In this document: piece after piece, positions 24,403 through 33,388 of the stretch | How positions within the stretch are numbered: the first letter of the stretch is position 1 | How the letters are laid out: each line of letters starts with the position of its first letter | Origin: Terriglobia bacterium | GTDB taxonomy: Bacteria; Acidobacteriota; Terriglobia; Bryobacterales; Bryobacteraceae | Reading direction: 5' to 3' | Length of the DNA stretch: 47,219 nucleotides | NCBI GenBank assembly: GCA_025358575.1 | Contig: JANYJA010000018.1 | Span: forward strand, 1 to 47,219 | Made by a program: the position numbers and the translations under genes | The notes under the pieces: model-generated | The model's input: the letters and a program-made list of their open reading frames with translations, nothing else | What the model was told of the DNA's origin: nothing | Database searches by the model: none

Positions 24403-26085
24403 CTACTTGGTCGCGATATTGATATTTTGAGTCTGGATGGTTTGAGCGGTGGCGCGATCAAGATCGGCGGCGGCTCGGCCCAAATCCGCTTGCGCACGAA
24501 CCTCGCGGGTACGGGCTGCGATCAGGTCGGTCTGGCGTTGGAGCACTAGAAATACCGTGGTAGTGCCCGCCTGGAACTGGCGCTGCTCACTTTGGTACTG
24601 CTCGTTCGCCGACTGGCGCGCGCGCGACGCGGCATCAAGACGCGATTGCGCGGATTCAAGACCCTGTAACGAATTTCGAACGTCCGCTTGAATGGCCATT
24701 TCCGTCTGTTCGCGAAGTGTTCGCAACCGCCGGCCTTCAGCCGCCGAAATTGCGGCCTGGGCATTCGCGGTTCGGTTGCGTAGAGGCAACGACATCTGCA
24801 CGCCGACCTGCGCGGTTGGGAAACTGCCCGCGGTCAAATTGCCGAGCGATTGGCCATAGCCACCGACGAAGATAGGGGGCACGCCGCCGCTGCCGAATGA
24901 GATGGGCGGAATGAGGGGAAGTCCGGCCAAACCCGACAGAATATTGAGACGCTGCAAAAGCGCGTCGGTGCTGGCGGTAAAAGGATTCGGGCCGGGCGGC
25001 AAAGGCCTGCCGGCAAGACCGGCGAGGCTAAATGTGCCCACCGCGTCGATCTGCGGCTTGGCGAGCTCGCGAGTTAAGCGTGTGTCAAGTCTGTTGATCT
25101 CGATCGAAAAATTGCTTTCCGCCAATTCAGGCCGAGTGTTCAGGGCGCGTTTGACGGCTTCGTCCAACGGGGGCGTCAAAATATGCGCGCTGGGTGGAGT
25201 TTCGGGAATCAGCGCGACGCCCCACATCATGTCGCTGCGATTCGGCAGCATGAGAGCTTTCAGCGCGTTCTCGTTACGCGTGAGTGTTTCTTGCGCGATA
25301 AAAATGTTTTGCTCGAAGTTCGCGATCTGAGTCTGGGTGGCAATTACGTCAACGGGCGCAAGCAAGCCTTGCTGCACCTGCCGACGGTTGCTTTGGTCCT
25401 GTTTCTCAGCGAGGCGCACGGCATCGATTTGAACTTCAAGACTGCGATACGCGTAATCGAGTTCCCAATAGGCCTGGACAGCTTGAGTTGCGACTTCAAT
25501 CACGCGTTGGCGAAACTGTTCCTCCGTCAAGCTCTGATTCTTGCGCGCGACTTGAAGGCGATGGCGGTTATCGTCGAACCGGAGACCGCGCCACAGCGGT
25601 TGGGTCAGGCTGAGCGAAAGCGCGGTTGGAAACTGCGGATTTAAAGTAATGAACGTGCTATCGCTGCGTTGCCGCGATGACGCGAAGTCGAGCTTGTACG
25701 ATCCGCCGAGCCACGGTGAAACTCCGCTCAATTGAGGGTCGGCGTAGATCTGAGTCTGAGTCAGCTTGCCGTTGGCTCCGCCGCCAATGAGCGACGAAAT
25801 CGGCGTCACGCTCTTGACTCTGTAAGCGTTGAGGCCTAACCGCGGATCGTAATAGCCCTGCGCCGATCGAATGTTGAAGTTGGCTTCCTCGCGGGCGATT
25901 CGCGACACTTCAATATCCCGATCGTTGGCGAGAACGCGCTGAATCACTTCCGGCAAGGTGATCGCGGTTGTGCCCAAGACACCGACGCGAGGCTGCACAT
26001 CGAGCGACCGCGCGGGAGGCAGCGTCTGCGCGCCAATGCCAGCAACGGCCAGGAGGACGATTGCGAAAAATCGACAATGCGCCAT
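24403..26085 (-). CDS. TolC-family outer membrane efflux protein
   Basis: 560 residues with a signal peptide (ending GIGA). The two outer-membrane efflux repeats contain the usual long helices (VIEVATQAVQAYWELDYAY, TQTQIANFEQNIFIAQETL; LESAQSRLDAASRARQSANEQY). A Pro/Gly-rich insert (near residues 356-420) separates two helices in the second repeat, a feature seen in acidobacterial relatives. The protein would form the outer-membrane duct of the RND pump. Its ATG overlaps the RND stop by one base (TAATG), so the genes are coupled. Confidence 0.92.
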   Translation of the reverse strand: MAHCRFFAIVLLAVAGIGAQTLPPARSLDVQPRVGVLGTTAITLPEVIQRVLANDRDIEVSRIAREEANFNIRSAQGYYDPRLGLNAYRVKSVTPISSLIGGGANGKLTQTQIYADPQLSGVSPWLGGSYKLDFASSRQRSDSTFITLNPQFPTALSLSLTQPLWRGLRFDDNRHRLQVARKNQSLTEEQFRQRVIEVATQAVQAYWELDYAYRSLEVQIDAVRLAEKQDQSNRRQVQQGLLAPVDVIATQTQIANFEQNIFIAQETLTRNENALKALMLPNRSDMMWGVALIPETPPSAHILTPPLDEAVKRALNTRPELAESNFSIEINRLDTRLTRELAKPQIDAVGTFSLAGLAGRPLPPGPNPFTASTDALLQRLNILSGLAGLPLIPPISFGSGGVPPIFVGGYGQSLGNLTAGSFPTAQVGVQMSLPLRNRTANAQAAISAAEGRRLRTLREQTEMAIQADVRNSLQGLESAQSRLDAASRARQSANEQYQSEQRQFQAGTTTVFLVLQRQTDLIAARTREVRAQADLGRAAADLDRATAQTIQTQNINIATK

Positions 26086-29000
26086 TAAGCGACGCTCTCA
26101 ACCGTGGCACGCTTGCGGCGCGGAAGACGATCGCGCAGTGACGATGTCATCTTTACCAGCCGCTTGCCAAAAGGATGTTCCTGGAGATCTTCGAATAGCG
26201 AATAAAACACGGGCACTGCCAGAAGCGTCAAAATAAGACAGAGCGATTGGCCGCCGACGACGAGCACGCCGATGGAGCGATTCGTGGCCGAGCCGGTGCC
26301 GCTTGAAACGACGAGCGGAATCATTCCCGCAACGAGCGCAATGGTGGTCATCAGAATGGGCCGCAACCGGTCGCGATTGGCTTGAATAATAGCGTCGTAC
26401 CGCGACAAGCCCGCCTTGCGCAGGCCATTGGTGTGATCGATCTGCAGGATCGCATTTTTCTTTACGATTCCAAAGAGCAGCAACAAACCGAGACCGGAGA
26501 AGATGTTCACGGTCTGATGCGCAATGAGAAGCGCCAGGATACCGAACGGGATTGCAAGCGGCAGAGTGAGCAAAATCGTGATTGGGTGAATGAACGACTC
26601 GAACTGCGCGGCAAGCACGATGTACATAAAAATAAACGTCAGCGAGAACGCAAGCACGAAGTAATAGCCTGCGCGGCCCAGTTCTTTCGACGTCCCGGCG
26701 AGCCCGGTGCGATAGTCCGCGTCGAGATTCAAGTCAGCGGCGGCCTTGTTCAAAAGACTCAGCACAGCAGTCTGCGATCCGCCGGCCAAGATATTTCCTG
26801 TGAGCGTCACCTGGCGTTGGCGGTTGATGCGATTGACGGCTGAAGGGCCGGTGCCAGGGCGGATCTGCACTACTTCATCGAGGCCCACGGAACCACGCTT
26901 CGACGAGGGAACGGTAATTTTGGCGAGGCCTTCCGCGCTGCCGCGAAACTCTTCGAGCGCGCGAACGCGCACGTCGTATTGGTCTTCACCGGCGTTAAAT
27001 GTGGAGGCCACTTGTCCGGCGACCATGGTATTCAGGGCCTGTTCGATATCGGACACCGAGACACCCAGGTCGGCGGCGCGGGGCCGGTCGATTTCAAGAC
27101 GAACTTCGGGCTTGCCATTGCGCAGCGTGGTATCGGCGTCGGCCAGCTCCGGGATCGTTTTCATTTTCGCGAGGAGGGCGTCGGAATAAACTGATAACTT
27201 CTGAAGGTCCGGGCCCTGCACAAAGTACTGGACATCGGCGTTACTCTGATTGCCGCCCACGGTGCTGACCAGTTCCACGCTCGTATGAACTTCAGCGGGG
27301 TAGCGCTTTAGCAACTGGCGCGTGCGCTGCATCAAATTGATCTGAGAAAGGTCGCGCGCCCCCAGCTCGGTGAGTTTGACGTAGATCGAGGCGTTGTTGG
27401 CGGATTTATCGGCACCGCCGCCATCGGTCATCAGAGTGTGCGCTACGCCGGGCAGGCGGCGAATTTCCTGGGCGACATTCTCCGCGATGTTGGTGGTGGC
27501 GGCTAGCGAACTGCCTTCTGGAGTACGCACCAGCACGTTGTACTGCGACTGGTCATCCGACGGAAGGAAGTTTTTGCCTACCAGCATGAACAACGGCACG
27601 ATGCTAAGGATCACCAGGGCGCTTATGGCAATTACAATGCGCCGATGCGCCATGGACCACTTCAGCATGGCCGTGTAGCGCGTATCGATCCAATGAAACA
27701 CGCGCGAATCTTTGGAGGTGCGCCCGCCCGCATGTTCCTTGGGCTTCTTAACGAATCGCGAACAGAGCATGGGCGTAAGCGTGAATGAAACCAGGAGGGA
27801 AACGGCGATGGCGAAACCGGACGTGAACCCAAACGAGCTCATAAAGCGGCCTACGATACCGCCCATGAATCCGACGGGCAAGAACACCGCCAGAAGCGAG
27901 AGAGTGGTGGCCATGACGGCAAGACCGATCTCGCGTGTGCCTTCAATCGCCGCCTCATACGGAGACATCCCCTTCTCTTCGATGAAACGGTAAATATTTT
28001 CGAGCACGATGATGGCGTCGTCAATGACAATCCCGACCATCAGCGTGAGCGCCAGCATGGTGATTTGATTTAACGTGAAGCCCATCGCGGCCATGAGCGC
28101 GAACGTGGAGATGATGGATGTCGGAATCGCGATGGCGGCGATCAAGGTGGTGCGGATATTAGCCAGGAACAGAAAAATGATGATCGACGCGAAAAAACTG
28201 CCTTCAACCAAGTGGCGTTTGATGGAGTCGACCGCCGCTTTGATAAAAACCGATTGATCCGAAATTACTTCCGCTTTGAGATCGCGCGGCAGCGACCTCG
28301 CAATCTCTTTTAGCCGCGATTTCACTTCATCGGCAGTGGCGACGGTGTTTTCGCCGGACTGCTTAGCCACGATTAAAGTGACCGCGGGAACCCCATCCAG
28401 ACGCGCGGATGTTCGCGGCTCCTCATAGCTGTCTTCAGCCGAACCGATATCGCTAACCTTGACGACGTAGCCGTCGCGATTGGCGATGGCGATTTGATTG
28501 AACTGTTCCGAATCGACGACACGCCCCGTGGTGCGGACCGTGAACTCTTTCGCGCCCGCGTTCAGATTTCCGCCGGGCAGTTCGAGATTTTGAGTGCGGA
28601 GCGCATTGAAGACATCCGTGACCGTGAGGTTGTAGGCGCGCAAGCGATCCGGATCCACGGAGATATGAATTTCGCGCTTAGCTCCGCCGACGATCGTGAT
28701 CTCGCCGACGCCCTTCGAATTTTCAAGCTTCTGCTTGATCTGCTTGTCGGCAATCAAGGTAATATCGCGCAACGAACGCGGAGCGGAAACGGCGATCTGC
28801 AAAATAGGCGCGGCGTCGGGATCGAACTTCGTGACCACTGGCTGCTTGGCGGTCTGCGGAAGGTTATTCACGATCGCGTTGACTTTGTTTTGGATTTCCT
28901 GCGCGGCGACATCGCCATTCTTGGCGAGCTCAAATGTGACGACGACCAGTGCTTGGCCTTCGGAAGAAGTGGAGCGCACTTCATCCACCAGACTGATGGT

Positions 29001-29219
29001 GTTTACGGCATCTTCAACCTTCTTCGTGATCTCAGTTTCGACTTCTTCCGGGGAAGCGCCGGGATTCAGGATGGTGATGGCGACGGTGGGAATATCAACC
29101 TTCGGGAAGAGATCGACACCGAGGCTGAAGTAAGAGAAGATGCCGACGACGACGAGCGAGAGAATCAACATCGTCGCGAAGACGGGACGGCGAACGCAGA
29201 GCGCCGCGAGACTATGCAT
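26085..29219 (-). CDS. RND (HAE1-type) efflux transporter
   Basis: 1044 residues, the length of AcrB-like pumps, with twelve membrane helices and two large periplasmic loops. The proton-relay aspartates are visible at D400-D401 in TM4 (GIVIDDAIIVLEN) and the partner lysine in FGIVKKNAILQIDHTN of TM10. The start RPVFATMLILSLVVVGIFSYFSLGVDLFP is typical. It uses the proton gradient to expel hydrophobic compounds. It overlaps the fusion-protein gene by 8 bases and the TolC gene by 1. Confidence 0.95.
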   Translation of the reverse strand: MHSLAALCVRRPVFATMLILSLVVVGIFSYFSLGVDLFPKVDIPTVAITILNPGASPEEVETEITKKVEDAVNTISLVDEVRSTSSEGQALVVVTFELAKNGDVAAQEIQNKVNAIVNNLPQTAKQPVVTKFDPDAAPILQIAVSAPRSLRDITLIADKQIKQKLENSKGVGEITIVGGAKREIHISVDPDRLRAYNLTVTDVFNALRTQNLELPGGNLNAGAKEFTVRTTGRVVDSEQFNQIAIANRDGYVVKVSDIGSAEDSYEEPRTSARLDGVPAVTLIVAKQSGENTVATADEVKSRLKEIARSLPRDLKAEVISDQSVFIKAAVDSIKRHLVEGSFFASIIIFLFLANIRTTLIAAIAIPTSIISTFALMAAMGFTLNQITMLALTLMVGIVIDDAIIVLENIYRFIEEKGMSPYEAAIEGTREIGLAVMATTLSLLAVFLPVGFMGGIVGRFMSSFGFTSGFAIAVSLLVSFTLTPMLCSRFVKKPKEHAGGRTSKDSRVFHWIDTRYTAMLKWSMAHRRIVIAISALVILSIVPLFMLVGKNFLPSDDQSQYNVLVRTPEGSSLAATTNIAENVAQEIRRLPGVAHTLMTDGGGADKSANNASIYVKLTELGARDLSQINLMQRTRQLLKRYPAEVHTSVELVSTVGGNQSNADVQYFVQGPDLQKLSVYSDALLAKMKTIPELADADTTLRNGKPEVRLEIDRPRAADLGVSVSDIEQALNTMVAGQVASTFNAGEDQYDVRVRALEEFRGSAEGLAKITVPSSKRGSVGLDEVVQIRPGTGPSAVNRINRQRQVTLTGNILAGGSQTAVLSLLNKAAADLNLDADYRTGLAGTSKELGRAGYYFVLAFSLTFIFMYIVLAAQFESFIHPITILLTLPLAIPFGILALLIAHQTVNIFSGLGLLLLFGIVKKNAILQIDHTNGLRKAGLSRYDAIIQANRDRLRPILMTTIALVAGMIPLVVSSGTGSATNRSIGVLVVGGQSLCLILTLLAVPVFYSLFEDLQEHPFGKRLVKMTSSLRDRLPRRKRATVESVA

Positions 29220-30489
29220 GACGAGATCCTACCGGGGCGCCATCGTAGATCTCGGTCAAGTTGCTGGTGGCGACAGTTTCACTGCCGTCCAGACCGGAGC
29301 GAATGCGAATCGAATCGCCGTCAACGTCACCGACCAGAACCACCCGCAAGCGAGCTTTGCCGTCTTTGACCACGAAGAGTTGATAGGAGTCGGTAGTTTT
29401 GTCGCGGATGACCGCCGACCGGGGGACGAACACGGCATCCTCTCCGCCCGGAAGCACGATGCGCGCGGTGGCGAACATGCCGGGCCGCAGCGCGGCGTTG
29501 GGGTTAGGGAATTTAGCTTCGAGAATGAAGGCGCGCGAATTCGGATCGACCGACATGTTGCTGGCCGAGATTCTTCCCTCAAAGTCACGGCCGGGATAAG
29601 CAGCCACGCGCGCGAGCACGCGCATTCCCAAACGCGCGCGAGCGGCTTGTTGTTCCGGAGTTTGTAATTGCAGCTTAAGGGTGCCGATGCGGACGACGGT
29701 TGCGATTTTGGACGTGAGAGCCACAAACTCGCCGGCGGCAACAGGGCGGGCAGTCACGAAACCATCGAAGGGAGCGCGGATGGTGGTGTCGGCGAAACCC
29801 TTCTCGGCTTGGGCGAGTTGCGCTTGAACGGCGGCCAGAGACGCCTGCGACGACGCGACTATCTGATAACTTTGGCGCGCGCCGTTAAGCGCCGCCTCAT
29901 ATTGCTGGCGAGCGGCGTTGGCTTGAGCTTCAGCGGTTTCCTGCTGGGTGCTGGCACGATCGGCGGCACTTCGCGAGACATCGCCGGTCGCCGTGAGGCT
30001 CGCATAACGCCGCGAATCCGCGGCGGCCAGTTTGGCCTGCGCTTGTGCGGATTCATAATTAGCGCGCGCGGCGGCGGCTTCGGGCACTTTATTGGGGTCG
30101 AAAGTGCCGCCCGAGAGGCCGATGCGGGACTGGCTCTGACGAAGTGCCGCATTGGCTTCTTCGATCTGTGCACGGGCCTGCTGTAATTTGAGCTGCGCAT
30201 CGCGATGGTCAAGCTCGCAGATGACCTGACCCTTCCGGACGAACGCACCGACATCTACCGGGGTGAAAATCACGCGTCCCGCGACGGGCGGCGCGATGTC
30301 GGAGCTTTCATCCGCCACGAAGGTACCGGTCTCCTCAAAAGAAGCGGGAACCTGCCGACGCCCGGCGTGGGCGGTCGCAACGGTAACAACGACCTGTTTC
30401 CGACTATCGGCATTGACCGAAGCGTCGGGCTTCGACCCGCAGGAAATGAATGTCACCAACGTGAATAACGGGATCGCAAGAGACTTCAT
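29212..30489 (-). CDS. RND membrane fusion lipoprotein
   Basis: 425 residues. A lipoprotein signal ends in FISCG, so the protein is probably anchored in the membrane through that cysteine. The lipoyl/barrel-sandwich halves (GRVIFTPVDVGAFVRKGQVICELD; TTIRAPFDGFVTARPVAAGEFV) flank a long Ala/Gln-rich coiled-coil hairpin. It bridges the RND pump and the TolC duct. It starts in a 4-base ATGA overlap with the TetR gene. Confidence 0.93.
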   Translation of the reverse strand: MKSLAIPLFTLVTFISCGSKPDASVNADSRKQVVVTVATAHAGRRQVPASFEETGTFVADESSDIAPPVAGRVIFTPVDVGAFVRKGQVICELDHRDAQLKLQQARAQIEEANAALRQSQSRIGLSGGTFDPNKVPEAAAARANYESAQAQAKLAAADSRRYASLTATGDVSRSAADRASTQQETAEAQANAARQQYEAALNGARQSYQIVASSQASLAAVQAQLAQAEKGFADTTIRAPFDGFVTARPVAAGEFVALTSKIATVVRIGTLKLQLQTPEQQAARARLGMRVLARVAAYPGRDFEGRISASNMSVDPNSRAFILEAKFPNPNAALRPGMFATARIVLPGGEDAVFVPRSAVIRDKTTDSYQLFVVKDGKARLRVVLVGDVDGDSIRIRSGLDGSETVATSNLTEIYDGAPVGSRHA

Positions 30490-31169
30490 CGCTTATTAGC
30501 AGCCTTTTTTTTAACAGTTCCGGTTTTTCGAGATTTGATTCGCACGCCGTCCAATACGATGCAAGTAAAAGTCTCCACCACCGCTTCGTCCGACGCCGTG
30601 ATCTCGCGCAGACCGAAAATCTCGGTCATCATGGCATAATGCTGGGCCATTCCAGCGATCGCGACGATGATGAGGCCGGGGTCGCACTGACGCAGCGCGC
30701 CTTCACGCTGTCGGCGGCGAACGTACTGACGCAGCATGTCGAAAATGGGAAGAGACATCTGGCGGTGATGCATGGAGGCCAGCTCATGGCCCTCAAGCCC
30801 GCTATAGAGCATCAGCCTCTCAAACTTCGGATCGGTCCGGTGAGCGTGGATAATAATCTTGGCGATGGCGCGAAATAAGCCTTCGTCGTCGCCGCGCTCC
30901 ATGCACTCTTTGGTCGTGGAGAGCCACTCGGTTTTACCTGCCTTTTGCAGGCGATGGTCCAGAATGGCCGTGTAAAGCTGCTGTTTGGTTGCGAAGTGGC
31001 GGAAGATCACAGCTTCATTCACCCCCGCGGCGGCGGCGATTTCCTTGGTGGTAGTGCCCCCAAACCCTTTGCGCGAGAAGAGATCCACGGCTGCATCCAG
31101 CAACTGCACGCGCCGCTCGTCGGCCGGCATTCGGGCATGTGCGGGTTTGACCATGAGGCGTCCGGGCAT
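30486..31169 (-). CDS. TetR-family repressor of the efflux operon
   Basis: 227 residues. The N-terminal helix-turn-helix is standard TetR: ERRVQLLDAAVDLFSRKGFGGTTTKEIAAAAGVNEAVIFRHFATKQQLY. The C-terminal domain is a variable ligand-binding bundle. It is the first gene of the TetR-MFP-RND-TolC run and overlaps the next by 4 bases. The operator and promoter directly upstream (31179-31208) are textbook for self-repression. Start codons at 31169, 31154 or 31130 are possible; none has a Shine-Dalgarno, and 31169 lies about 3 bases from the predicted transcription start. Confidence 0.93.
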   Translation of the reverse strand: MPGRLMVKPAHARMPADERRVQLLDAAVDLFSRKGFGGTTTKEIAAAAGVNEAVIFRHFATKQQLYTAILDHRLQKAGKTEWLSTTKECMERGDDEGLFRAIAKIIIHAHRTDPKFERLMLYSGLEGHELASMHHRQMSLPIFDMLRQYVRRRQREGALRQCDPGLIIVAIAGMAQHYAMMTEIFGLREITASDEAVVETFTCIVLDGVRIKSRKTGTVKKKAANKR

Positions 31170-31178
31170 CGAAAATTA

Positions 31179-31208
31179 ATTGTAAGTAAGTACTTACTTC
31201 GCTGTCAA
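31179..31208 (-). promoter_or_regulatory. Promoter of the tetR-efflux operon
   Basis: Read on the minus strand, TTGACA (31208-31203) and TACAAT (31184-31179) are separated by 18 bases. This is a near-consensus promoter. The 16-bp palindrome lies in its spacer, so a bound repressor would block polymerase. Confidence 0.72.
31184..31199. promoter_or_regulatory. TetR operator palindrome
   Basis: AAGTAAGTACTTACTT is a perfect 16-bp palindrome between the -10 and -35 boxes of the tetR promoter and over the -35 region of the opposite promoter for the CcsA-like gene. Position and symmetry strongly suggest the binding site of the adjacent TetR protein. Binding itself is inference. Confidence 0.78.
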
Positions 31209-31213
31209 GCCGG

Positions 31214-31219
31214 TATAAT
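31214..31219 (+). promoter_or_regulatory. -10 box of the CcsA-like/hemA operon
   Basis: A perfect TATAAT on the plus strand. The possible -35 region (about 31191-31196) lies inside the TetR palindrome and is weak. Transcription would start near 31226, ten bases before the ATG at 31236, which rules out the ATG at 31218 as a start. Confidence 0.5.
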
Positions 31220-31235
31220 GGTCCTGAAATCATTC

Positions 31236-32054
31236 ATGTCGCAAACAAGCGTGCTCTGGCTGCGCGTGGCGGCGGGCCTGTATTCGTTGGGCCTGCTTGA
31301 CGCCATATTTCTGGTGACCCGCCGGCGCGAAGGGCTGTTTCAGAAAGCCATTGCGGCTTTCGCCCTCGGCGGGCTGTTCCATCTGGTTTCAATCGTGGAA
31401 CAGGGGTTGATGACGCACCATTTTCCCGCCGACACCATCTTTGAAACCATGTCGCTGTGCGCGTTTATCGTGACGATATTGTTCCTTTTCGTGCACTGGC
31501 GATATCGCGCGGAAAGCCTGAGCGTGTTTATCTTTCCGCTGGTTTTCGTAATGACTCTGGTGGCCACGCTGGGCACCCCCGTGGGTGCGTGGTCCAGCCC
31601 GGTGCTGCGCAACACCTGGCTCATCGTGCATATCGTAAGCGTGCTTGTGGGATATGCGACGCTGCTGTTCACCGCCGTAGCATCCGTGCTCTATCTTTTC
31701 CAGGAGCGCGAGCTAAAACGCAAACAGCCGCGCGGCTGGTATCACCGTCTGCCGCCTCTGGGCACGTTGGACGACCTGATTTCCAAGTCGCTCGGTCTTG
31801 GCTTCGCGTTCATTACGCTGGGCATCATTGTGGGCAGCGGGTGGGCTTTCGTCGAGTTCGGGACGCACTGGATCGGCGATCCGCGCATCGCAATCTCTTT
31901 TATCACCTGGGGGATCTATCTCGCTCTTGTATTCTTTCGGGTGAGCGCTGGCTGGCGGGGTCGTAAGGCCGCAATACTCGCAATCATGGCGCTTTGCTGC
32001 TCTGTAATAACGTGGGTGGCGCATTCGCGACTGCCCAACCTCAGCATCCAATGA
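31236..32054 (+). CDS. CcsA/HemX-like cytochrome c assembly-family membrane protein
   Basis: 272 residues from the ATG at 31236 (MSQTSVLWLRV), chosen because the in-frame ATG at 31218 overlaps the -10 box. About eight membrane helices are present. The sequence SIVEQGLMTHHFPADTIFETMSLCAF and later WGIYLALVFF fit the CcsA/HemX family, but the tryptophan-rich heme-handling motif of true CcsA is only partly present, as in HemX-type proteins encoded beside hemA. HemA follows after 13 bases, so a role in heme supply or in controlling HemA is likely by context. Confidence 0.82.
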   Translation: MSQTSVLWLRVAAGLYSLGLLDAIFLVTRRREGLFQKAIAAFALGGLFHLVSIVEQGLMTHHFPADTIFETMSLCAFIVTILFLFVHWRYRAESLSVFIFPLVFVMTLVATLGTPVGAWSSPVLRNTWLIVHIVSVLVGYATLLFTAVASVLYLFQERELKRKQPRGWYHRLPPLGTLDDLISKSLGLGFAFITLGIIVGSGWAFVEFGTHWIGDPRIAISFITWGIYLALVFFRVSAGWRGRKAAILAIMALCCSVITWVAHSRLPNLSIQ

Positions 32055-32067
32055 TGAGACAGACTGC

Positions 32068-33318
32068 ATGAAACTGTGGCTCGTGGGCGTCAGTCACAAA
32101 ACCGCCCCGGTGGAAGTCCGCGAACGGCTGGCGTTTCGAGAATCTTCAATTCCGCGGGCACTGGAAGTTTTATTGGCGAGCCCCGGAATGGCCGAGGGCA
32201 TGATTCTCTCGACGTGCAACCGGGTTGAAGTTTGTGTCACGTCGCAAGACGATGCCGACCCTTTTCCGGCTTTGTCGGCAGCGATGACGGGGGCGCGAGG
32301 TCTGGGTCCCGAGCTTTACCAGTATGAGGGTCGCGCCGCCATTCACCATCTTTTCCGCGTGGCATCGAGCCTGGAATCGATGGTGCTCGGCGAACCGCAG
32401 ATTCTGGGACAGATGAAGGCAGCCTATGCCGCGTCGAAGTCGGCTGGGGCGTTGAACGGGTTGCTCGAAAGCGTACTCACTCGGGCTTTTGGCGTCGCCA
32501 AACGCGTGCGCTCAGAGACCGGCATTGGACAGATGGCGGTATCGGTAAGCTACGCGGCGGTGGAACTGGCGCGAAAAATCTTCGGATCGTTGAGTGGGCG
32601 CACGGTAATGATTGTGGGCAGCGGCAAGATGTCGCAACTCGCCGCGCGGCATCTGCGGCGTTCGGGTGCATCGCACATCTTCGTTACCAATCGGACGGGG
32701 GAGCGCGCCGTTGAGATGGCGGCGCTTTTCCAAGGGACGGCGGTGGACTATTCGCGTTTCGCCGCGATGCTGCCGGAAGTGGACATTCTGATCGCATCAA
32801 GCGCGGCGCCACATTACATCCTCACTAAAGAAGAGGTGCAGCGCGCAATTGCCGTTCGCAAAAATCGGCCCATGTTCCTGATCGATATTGCCGTCCCGCG
32901 TAACATCGACCCCGCCGTCGACAAGGTCGATAACGTGTTTCTTTATGACATTGACGACTTGCAAGGAGTGGTAAACGCGAATCTGCAATCCCGTATGAAG
33001 GAAGCGGAGCGGGCCGAAGAGATTGTGCTTCAGGAAGTGGAGCGAATGATGTCGCGGCTTCAGGTGCAGGAAGTCGCGCCGACCATCGTCAGTTTGCAAG
33101 AGCAACTGGAGCAAATTCGCATCACCGAAGTGGCACGCATGACGCGCAAGCTGGGCGTATTGACGGCGGAGCAGCGCGAGGCCGTCGAGGCGTTGACCCA
33201 ATCGATTGTGAACAAGATCGCGCACGGCCCGATCTCGGAGCTGCGCCGCCAAGCTGGAAAGCCCGAGGGTGTTCAGGTGATCGATGCAATCAAGCGCGTG
33301 TTTCACTTGCAAGACTGA
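32068..33318 (+). CDS. hemA: Glutamyl-tRNA reductase
   Basis: 416 residues, normal length. The catalytic cysteine is C50 in MILSTCNRVEV, and the GEPQILGQMK motif and the NADPH-binding VMIVGSGKMSQLAARHL follow in order; the C-terminal dimerisation helices end in KIAHGPISELRRQAG. The enzyme reduces glutamyl-tRNA to glutamate-1-semialdehyde, the first committed step of C5 tetrapyrrole synthesis in the cytoplasm. The next heme genes are not in the window on this strand. An inverted repeat lies just after the stop. Confidence 0.97.
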   Translation: MKLWLVGVSHKTAPVEVRERLAFRESSIPRALEVLLASPGMAEGMILSTCNRVEVCVTSQDDADPFPALSAAMTGARGLGPELYQYEGRAAIHHLFRVASSLESMVLGEPQILGQMKAAYAASKSAGALNGLLESVLTRAFGVAKRVRSETGIGQMAVSVSYAAVELARKIFGSLSGRTVMIVGSGKMSQLAARHLRRSGASHIFVTNRTGERAVEMAALFQGTAVDYSRFAAMLPEVDILIASSAAPHYILTKEEVQRAIAVRKNRPMFLIDIAVPRNIDPAVDKVDNVFLYDIDDLQGVVNANLQSRMKEAERAEEIVLQEVERMMSRLQVQEVAPTIVSLQEQLEQIRITEVARMTRKLGVLTAEQREAVEALTQSIVNKIAHGPISELRRQAGKPEGVQVIDAIKRVFHLQD

Positions 33319-33328
33319 TTCCTAGGGT

Positions 33329-33356
33329 TATCCTGTAACCTTACACGTGCAGGATA
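33329..33356 (+). promoter_or_regulatory. Inverted repeat between hemA and the glycosyltransferase operon
   Basis: TATCCTG (33329-33335) and CAGGATA (33350-33356) are perfect 7-bp arms around 14 bases that contain CACGTG. No T run follows, so it is not a standard intrinsic terminator; an operator for the following operon is possible. Confidence 0.3.
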
Positions 33357-33388
33357 CGTAGTAATTCAGATGCACCGGGAGACGCTCG

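Noticed and set aside
28494-29369. Plus-strand open frame of 291 codons opposite the RND pump
   Set aside because: Antisense to conserved RND sequence; composition is that of a reverse-frame shadow and no family is recognised.
30945-31235. N-terminal extension of the CcsA-like gene
   Set aside because: It runs through the tetR gene and the shared promoter region; the -10 box at 31214-31219 places transcription start downstream.
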